Assembly (NCBI RefSeq): GCF_016901995.1 | Contig: NZ_JACJLE010000034.1 | Span: 1-45,733, forward strand | From: Bacteroides caecigallinarum | GTDB taxonomy: Bacteria; Bacteroidota; Bacteroidia; Bacteroidales; Bacteroidaceae | Direction: 5' to 3' | DNA length: 45,733 nucleotides | Shown: positions 41,208 to 45,733 of the stretch, in pieces | Position numbering within the stretch: the stretch's first letter is position 1 | Layout of the letters: each line of letters starts with the position of its first letter | Notes under the pieces: generated by a model | What the model was told of the DNA's origin: nothing | Seen by the model: only the letters and a program-made list of their open reading frames with translations | The model's database searches: none | Position numbers and translations under genes: made by a program

Positions 41208-41225
41208 ACTCTCCATTATTGCATC
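41184..41225. repeat. Palindromic junction IR3 between convergent hsdS ends
   Basis: Two perfect 18-bp arms (41184-41201 and 41208-41225, GATGCAATAATGGAGAGT and inverse) flank TTATAG. The two convergent stop codons lie inside the TTATAG, giving identical C-terminal ends to both genes. It may also act as a terminator. Confidence 0.85.
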
Positions 41226-41688
41226 AAGATGTTTAAACATAATATTTATAGCTTCTACAATCTTCTTCTGTTGATTATAAGGAGGTATAGGTACTTCTAT
41301 TGCCTTGAATAGTTTTTTGTTAAGATGCGGAATTGCAGAACCTACCTTATTCTCTCGTAGGGTCTTGCGATGCAAGCTTATTACTTGTAAGACATAATCA
41401 GCATTCATTTCATCTGTTATAGATAGCTGCTTAAATGTGCTACCTTGATAGCCATCTATTGGAGTTCTGAATACTTCTCCCGAATTTTCGCCATCAACCA
41501 ATATCAAAAGAGAATTTGCCGGAATGTATTTGCCTGCCATTAACTTCTTAGCATCACGCTCACCGCGCAAATATTTAACATCAAGATTAATTCTTTCAAT
41601 GCCACTTTGCTTTTCTCCATCAATTAAATTGCATAAGGTTTGCATAGATACAATTTGCCATCCTTCGGGTAACTGCGTATAATGTCCG
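41202..41688 (-). pseudogene. Silent half hsdS (TRD2 cassette)
   Basis: The minus strand from IR2 (GHYTQLPEGWQIVSMQTL) to the stop at 41202 encodes about 160 residues of a TRD plus the conserved end PPYNQQKKIVEAINIMFKHLDAIMESL-type tail. It has no start codon or upstream N-terminus of its own; a longer open frame to 41954 only runs across the recombinase leader. It is a stored TRD that can replace active TRD2 by inversion between the IR2 arms. Confidence 0.87.
41668..41688 (-). repeat. Shufflon site IR2, silent arm
   Basis: The exact inverse of 40658-40678. The 989-bp segment between the arms can invert. Confidence 0.85.
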
Positions 41689-41735
41689 ATACGTTCTGCT
41701 ATATTGTTACTGTATTCATTATAAATCAATATAAT

Positions 41736-42539
41736 ATGGTAACAAAATTCAAAAATTATTTGGCAAAAACTAATCTTGCCAAGAACACCGTCACCTCTTA
41801 TGTGTGGACGGTGCAGTATTTCTTCAACCATTATGGAGAAGTGAATAAAAAGAACCTTTTGGCATACAAGGGGTATTTGGTAGAGAACTTCAAACCGCAG
41901 ACAGTGAACCTGAGATTGCAAGGTATCAATAAGTTCTTGGAGTTTACGAAACAAGAAAAACTAAAAGTAAAGTTCGTAAAGGTGCAACAAAAGAACTTCT
42001 TGGAAAATGTAATCAGCGATGCCGATTATAAATTTCTCAAAGCACGGCTTAAAGCAGATGGATACGAAGAGTGGTATTTCATCGTGTGGTTCATGGCTGC
42101 GACTGGATCACGTGTTAGTGAGTTGCTCCACATTAAAGCGGAACACATCAAAGTGGGCTATCTTGATTTGTATAGTAAAGGCGGAAAGATTCGACGACTA
42201 TACATCCCCAAGAATTTACGGACAGAAGCAGAAAAATGGTTGAAAAGTCAAGGCTTGACATCAGGCTATATCTTCCTGAACCGTTTCGGACAGCGTATTA
42301 CTACTCGTGGAATCGCTTCCCAACTCAAGCATTTTGCCGAAAAATACGGAATGAATAAGGAGGTGGTTTATCCTCATTCATTCCGTCATCGTTTTGCCAA
42401 GAACTTCCTTGACCGCTTTAACGACCTTGCTTTACTTGCCGACCTCATGGGGCATGAAAGCATAGAAACCACTCGTATCTATCTTCGTAGAACTGCCAGC
42501 GAACAGCAGAAGATTGTGGACAAGGTTGTAAATTGGTAA
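41736..42539 (+). CDS. Tyrosine site-specific recombinase of the hsdS shufflon
   Basis: A 267-residue recombinase from ATG 41736 with all catalytic residues: R126 in TGSRVSEL, K151 in KGGKIRR, H214-x-x-R217 in PHSFRHRF, H240 in LMGHES and Y249. N-terminal SAM-like core-binding domain about 1-80. It is small, lacks an arm-binding domain and sits inside the invertible DNA between silent hsdS segments, as do other invertases controlling hsdS. It ends 8 bp before a hairpin shared with the convergent silent hsdS. Because it lies inside the IR1 segment its own direction changes on inversion. Confidence 0.9.
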   Translation: MVTKFKNYLAKTNLAKNTVTSYVWTVQYFFNHYGEVNKKNLLAYKGYLVENFKPQTVNLRLQGINKFLEFTKQEKLKVKFVKVQQKNFLENVISDADYKFLKARLKADGYEEWYFIVWFMAATGSRVSELLHIKAEHIKVGYLDLYSKGGKIRRLYIPKNLRTEAEKWLKSQGLTSGYIFLNRFGQRITTRGIASQLKHFAEKYGMNKEVVYPHSFRHRFAKNFLDRFNDLALLADLMGHESIETTRIYLRRTASEQQKIVDKVVNW

Positions 42540-42547
42540 GTCCATCT

Positions 42548-42576
42548 CCTTAGAGGCTAGCCCTACGCCTCTAAGG
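42548..42576. terminator. Bidirectional hairpin between recombinase and silent hsdS
   Basis: CCTTAGAGGC (42548-42557) pairs with GCCTCTAAGG (42567-42576) around TAGCCCTAC. It separates convergent stop codons (42537-42539 and 42563-42565). Confidence 0.75.
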
Positions 42577-43813
42577 AATTTTCTATATAGTCAAGTTGCT
42601 CAAATAATTTTTCAATTTTTGCGACTATGCGTTGCTGTTCTGCAAGGGGAGGAACCGGAAATATCGTATCTGCAACTTTATCAGAATTTAGATTTGTAAC
42701 GACTCCACCACTTGCAACATTAGTAAATTGTTCGAAAGCAAAAGAAGATGAAAGTAGATGGTACAAGAAGTCTGATGTATACACTTCTCCAATTGGAGAG
42801 ATAACCAACCAACCGTCATGTATACAACCATCCACATTTAATATATATGGTCGACCAAAGCTCATTGAATTTGTCAAAAGAAAATCTCCTTTATGGACAA
42901 ATCTTGATTTTTTCATACCTTCAGGACGGATTTTTTCTTTTACTGAGTCAATATACTTTCCTTCCCTTGTTGTGTCGCCAATCTTAATCCAGTTGATTCC
43001 ATTTTTATCATCGGTTAGGTAATCTTTTATTGGTCGAGGAGAACCACCTCTGGCTATATTGTTTATATCTCCCAACCTACTCCAACACCATGAGTTTGGT
43101 ATCTCAAACGGTCTCTTCCCATACTGTCCGTTATCACAAGTGATTTCTGCCTTCGGATTGATACGCTTTAGCAACTCAGAAGCGGGTTCTTCATTTAGGT
43201 CTTGCTGTACAAGTTTACCTTGAATAGCGAGATCAAGAATTTTATTCTTTGCCTGTTTTATGATAGCCTGTAGGTCATATTTGTTTTCTTCTACTTTGTC
43301 TATCAAAGTAAACAAATGTTCCATTTCTATAATGATACGCTGTTGCTCTGAGAATGGAGGAAGTGGTATTTGTAAAGATAACAATAACTCTCGTTTCAAT
43401 CCAGGTATTAATCCATTGGCTTTTGATATTATATCTTCTATGTTATGCTTTACAACGGCTTTTATGTATTTAATATTGATATAATTTGTATATGCCCTTA
43501 CCGCTTGTATCTGACGAGCTATATGAGCTGTGCCAATATTGTTAATAGCCATCTTTCCAACACCAGCACCTTTACATACTACGAGTAAATCGTTTATATA
43601 TGAAAAAACTGAGGGGAATTCTGTCCATCTATTTATAACTAGTTGTTCATTTTCAATATTGCTGGCTCCAATAATATAAGGAACACCTGAAACATTATTA
43701 TTATATTTTTCTGGTGGAAAATCTTGCCCAGAAACAAGTTCTAAAATTTCCTCTACAGTCGTCCAAATCCAATTATCCGGCACATTAAATGGCACATTCT
43801 CATAATGGGGCAT
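42563..43813 (-). pseudogene. Silent two-TRD hsdS lacking the conserved N-terminus
   Basis: From ATG 43813 (MPHYENVPFNVP) about 416 residues encode TRD1, the central repeat (KILDLAIQGKLVQQDLNEEP) and TRD2. It lacks the roughly 60-residue N-terminus that the expressed hsdS has before IR1. Its frame through IR1 (PHYENVPF) is exactly that of the expressed gene, so inversion gives a full in-frame HsdS with two new TRDs. The IR2 sequence is degenerate here, so TRD2 of this copy probably moves only with its TRD1. No promoter is apparent upstream. Confidence 0.87.
43794..43811 (-). repeat. Shufflon site IR1, silent arm
   Basis: Exact inverse of 39959-39976. The 3.8-kb DNA between the arms, including the recombinase and both TRD2 cassettes, can invert. 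Confidence 0.82.
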
Positions 43814-43955
43814 ATGTATACTAATTTTATAATAACAAACCTCTAAAAGTAAGAACAATAAAAATTTCCTGAAGTCATACAACCTAGAAGAATAGTTTTA
43901 CATATAATAAAATCAAAATTTTTAATAGTTATCCCTTCCACCAAAGATAAATCCC

Positions 43956-44060
43956 AATCCTGATTTGCCAGCCGCATTTATTTCTTTTTTCAGGAGAATT
44001 TTCTTTATGGCTATCGCCATGAAAATTCACCTGAAAAAGAATGCGGCGGCAAACGGATTA
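43956..44060. repeat. Long imperfect palindrome (about 105 bp)
   Basis: ATGGC-TATC-GCCAT forms the centre (44007-44020). Outward, ATTTTC, TTTTCAGG, GCCGCATT and TTTGCC on the left face AAAAT, CCTGAAAA, AATGCGGC and GGCAAA on the right. It fills most of the gap between the silent hsdS and the HTH genes; an oriT or cruciform-binding site is possible. An open frame across it (43965-44273) is not convincing. Confidence 0.55.
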
Positions 44061-44268
44061 GAATTAAAGGAAAGATTACAGGGATTAACTGCGACCGACG
44101 TGACGCATAGCCGTAAACCAAAGGAGGCTATCCTTATATTCCATATATGGCCTCACAAATGCTGTGAAAATACACTTTCCCAAATAACAAAACATAGTCT
44201 GCTTATAAAATCCCGAAATAAGACAGGGATTTCAACTCCCTCTGATCTGCATAGTCCTGTGGCTTCGC

Positions 44269-44287
44269 TATGACATCTGATGTCATA
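44269..44287. promoter_or_regulatory. Perfect palindrome upstream of the HTH gene pair
   Basis: TATGACATC-T-GATGTCATA, 9-bp arms, 71 bp before the first HTH start. It could be the operator for these excisionase-type proteins. Confidence 0.5.
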
Positions 44288-44358
44288 TTATGAACTTTGA
44301 TGATAATCTCTTGTATTCCACAGCCTTCTATTCTATTTTTACCCAACAACTTAAACTA

Positions 44359-44673
44359 ATGATTATGGAGATAGTGAACATAGAAGCCGGCGCATTTATG
44401 GAAATGAACAACATATTGTTCAAAATAGAAAAACAATTGAAAGGATTGAACTTTTCCAAATCTGAACTGAATGAATGGTTGGATAATCAGGATGTATGTA
44501 TTCTTATGAATATATCAGACAGAAAACTATTGTCTCTAAGGCAGAAAGGGCTAATCCCTTTCAGTCGTATAGACAGAAAAGTATATTACAATAAAGAAGA
44601 TATTCTAAACTATATGAAGAAGAACCTCAAAACACATACTAATAATGGAAATGGGACAGATGGTATTGAATAA
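44359..44673 (+). CDS. Excisionase-type helix-turn-helix protein 1
   Basis: A 104-residue protein from ATG 44359 (an upstream start at 44290 is unlikely). The C-terminal half has a MerR-like/excisionase helix-turn-helix: CILMNISDRKLLSLRQKGLI then SRIDRKVYYNKEDILNYM. Such proteins in Bacteroides elements act as excision/regulation factors together with an integrase. Located within 900 bp of attR. Confidence 0.83.
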   Translation: MIMEIVNIEAGAFMEMNNILFKIEKQLKGLNFSKSELNEWLDNQDVCILMNISDRKLLSLRQKGLIPFSRIDRKVYYNKEDILNYMKKNLKTHTNNGNGTDGIE

Positions 44674-44947
44674 GGATAGTAATGAGGTTAAAAGATTTAT
44701 TGAAGTCATGGAAAGTATATCCAAAATGTTGGATACAAACTCTTTAATCTACAGACCTATATTGGACGGGAACCGCTATATTACAGAACAGGAGTTATCT
44801 AAAGTTCTCAAAATTACAAAAAGAACACTCATTGAATATAGAATGAATGGTAAATTGCCTTATTACAGAATAGGTGGAAAGATTCTATATAAGGAACAGG
44901 ACATTATAGAAATATTGGAAAGAAACAAAGTATTAGCATTTGAATGA
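44645..44947 (+). CDS. Excisionase-type helix-turn-helix protein 2
   Basis: A 100-residue protein with the same fold: ITEQELSKVLKITKRTLIEY, then PYYRIGGKILYKEQDIIEIL. It overlaps the upstream HTH gene by 29 bases in another frame (an internal ATG at 44660 would shorten the overlap). The pair is common near the ends of Bacteroides mobile elements and probably bends DNA at the att sites for excision. Confidence 0.83.
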   Translation: MEMGQMVLNKDSNEVKRFIEVMESISKMLDTNSLIYRPILDGNRYITEQELSKVLKITKRTLIEYRMNGKLPYYRIGGKILYKEQDIIEILERNKVLAFE

Positions 44948-45025
44948 CATTTCTTAAATCGCTAATAATCAAAAACTAAACTTCATGCAAATAACTTGTA
45001 ACTACTCTAAATAATTATATAAACA

Positions 45026-45057
45026 TTTGGAGGAATAGAACCGAACACTTACCTTTG
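45026..45057 (+). promoter_or_regulatory. Outward-facing consensus promoter at the right end
   Basis: TTTG (45026-45029), 20-bp spacer, TACCTTTG (45050-45057). It reads toward attR, and toward the left end of the element when the element is circular. Confidence 0.65.
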
Positions 45058-45069
45058 TAAAGTCAAAGG

Positions 45070-45237
45070 ATGAGTAACGAGAATCTATCGAAAATTAGTG
45101 AATTTGGCATATGGCTGATTCAGTGGTTCGGGGATTTTTCCAAAGATATTAAAGTGTTGCAAATTAGGACTTTGAATAGTATTATTCGATTCCTGGTGGC
45201 ACCACTTCGAAGAAAGCTAAAAACATTAAAATCCTGA
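45070..45237 (+). CDS. Small 55-residue ORF reading across attR
   Basis: ATG 45070 to TGA 45235-45237 (MSNENLSKISEFGIWLIQWF at the start, RRKLKTLKS at the end). It is amphipathic and positively charged at its C-terminus. Codons for IRFLVAPL fall within the 23-bp tRNA-derived repeat, so integration joins the element part to host DNA in one frame. It begins 13 bp after a consensus promoter but has a poor ribosome-binding distance. Coding status uncertain. Confidence 0.4.
   Translation: MSNENLSKISEFGIWLIQWFGDFSKDIKVLQIRTLNSIIRFLVAPLRRKLKTLKS
45185..45207. other. Right attachment site (attR)
   Basis: The 23-bp copy of the tRNA-Phe 3' end, identical to 26865-26887. Only this part of the tRNA is present. 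Confidence 0.88.
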
Positions 45238-45263
45238 TTTCCAAGCGAAATCGGGATTTTTTG
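45230..45263 (+). terminator. Former tRNA-Phe terminator
   Basis: AATCCTGATTTC (45230-45241) pairs with GAAATCGGGATT (45247-45258) and is followed by a T-run. It is 23 bp past attR, where the original tRNA terminator would have been. The interval 45264-45599 is AT-rich and holds no convincing gene. Confidence 0.75.
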
Positions 45264-45604
45264 TTTTCCCCAGACAAGCAAAAAAAATATTGTTTCGATT
45301 CAAAATAAGGGATCTACGTAAAAACGGAAGACCATACATCATTACATAAGCATCACTGTTTTTTGCCAATATACGGTTTTGCGGCTTATTATCCGCATGA
45401 AACTGCGAAATCAGTATTTCTCAGTATTCTATATATGATTTATTATTACCACATCATACAGACGCATATTAAATTTTTAGATTGGAACAGTCTGCTTATT
45501 ATGTATTCTCGTAATTTTTTTACCGTAATGACATCTATCGTTTTTTTCCGTTGTTCATCCGCAACCTTCGTGTAGAGAAAATCCAAAGCTTATAAACGCA
45601 AAAA

Positions 45605-45632
45605 ATCCCCGAAGTATCTCTACTTCGAGGAT
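45605..45632 (-). terminator. rRNA operon terminator
   Basis: Arms 45605-45616 and 45621-45632 (ATCCCCGAAGTA with TACTTCGAGGAT), followed on the minus strand by a T-run. It lies just after the 5S rRNA 3' end. Confidence 0.8.
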
Positions 45633-45641
45633 CTCTCATAT

Positions 45642-45733
<92 letters not shown>

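Noticed and set aside
41202..41954. Full-length 250-residue HsdS-like reading on the minus strand
   Set aside because: Only the part up to 41688 matches HsdS; the rest is the antisense of the recombinase 5' region, so the gene is a silent cassette.
43965..44273. 102-codon ORF across the long palindrome
   Set aside because: Much of it is palindromic DNA and the product has no recognisable domain; the ORF is probably incidental.
45185..45207. Second tRNA-Phe gene at the right end
   Set aside because: Only the last 23 bp of the tRNA region are present; no D-arm or anticodon arm, so it is an attachment site.
45363..45575. 70-codon ORF between attR and 5S rRNA
   Set aside because: Low-complexity, hydrophobic and AT-driven composition with no ribosome-binding site, in a region that otherwise shows nothing.

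Overview
The window is a chromosomal segment of a gut-type Bacteroidales bacterium, most likely Bacteroides or Phocaeicola. The evidence is the TTTG-N19/20-TAnnTTTG promoters (for example upstream of tRNA-Phe and rimP), the rimP-nusA-infB-cvpA-sufBCDS gene order, a two-gene L-fucose block with a GntR regulator, and a Bacteroides-style tyrosine integrase. I cannot fix the species from sequence reading alone.

Bases 1-26.8 kb are ordinary core genome. On the minus strand lie a GntR regulator (fucR-like), fucI and the first 39 codons of fucO. A near-identical pair of 10-bp direct repeats lies before both fucI and the regulator and is a good operator candidate. Then come an MscS channel (plus), an AspT/YidE-type transporter, an EamA transporter with a UPF1-like helicase, an AAA ATPase with a DUF4435/TOPRIM-like partner (plus), a MATE pump with a thioesterase, a DUF2027-Smr protein, queA and a NUDIX hydrolase (plus), and a long minus-strand operon rimP-nusA-infB-cvpA-sufB-sufC-sufD-sufS. 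A consensus promoter and a hairpin with a U-run lie in the rimP leader.

Bases 26.87-45.21 kb form an 18.3-kb integrated element. It lies between the 3' end of an intact tRNA-Phe gene and a 23-bp copy of that end. The left arm carries the integrase, a sigma-factor-like gene, a small hypothetical gene and about 950 bp of repeat- and hairpin-rich DNA. The right end carries two overlapping excisionase-type HTH genes. I see no relaxase, conjugation or virion genes.

The cargo is a defence island. A eukaryotic-like kinase gene and a TPR gene (coupled, minus strand) diverge from an XRE-hsdR-cysteine-protease-like-hsdM-PDDEXK(DUF1016)-hsdS operon. Behind hsdS is a site-specific shufflon: a tyrosine recombinase, a silent half hsdS and a silent two-TRD hsdS. 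Matching inverted repeats sit exactly in frame with the active gene, so inversion should produce at least three specificity subunits. The most novel-looking parts are the papain-like protease gene between hsdR and hsdM, and the kinase-TPR pair sharing the control region.

Beyond the right attachment site are the old tRNA terminator, about 400 bp without a convincing gene, and the 3' part of a 5S rRNA gene on the minus strand (end of an rRNA operon).
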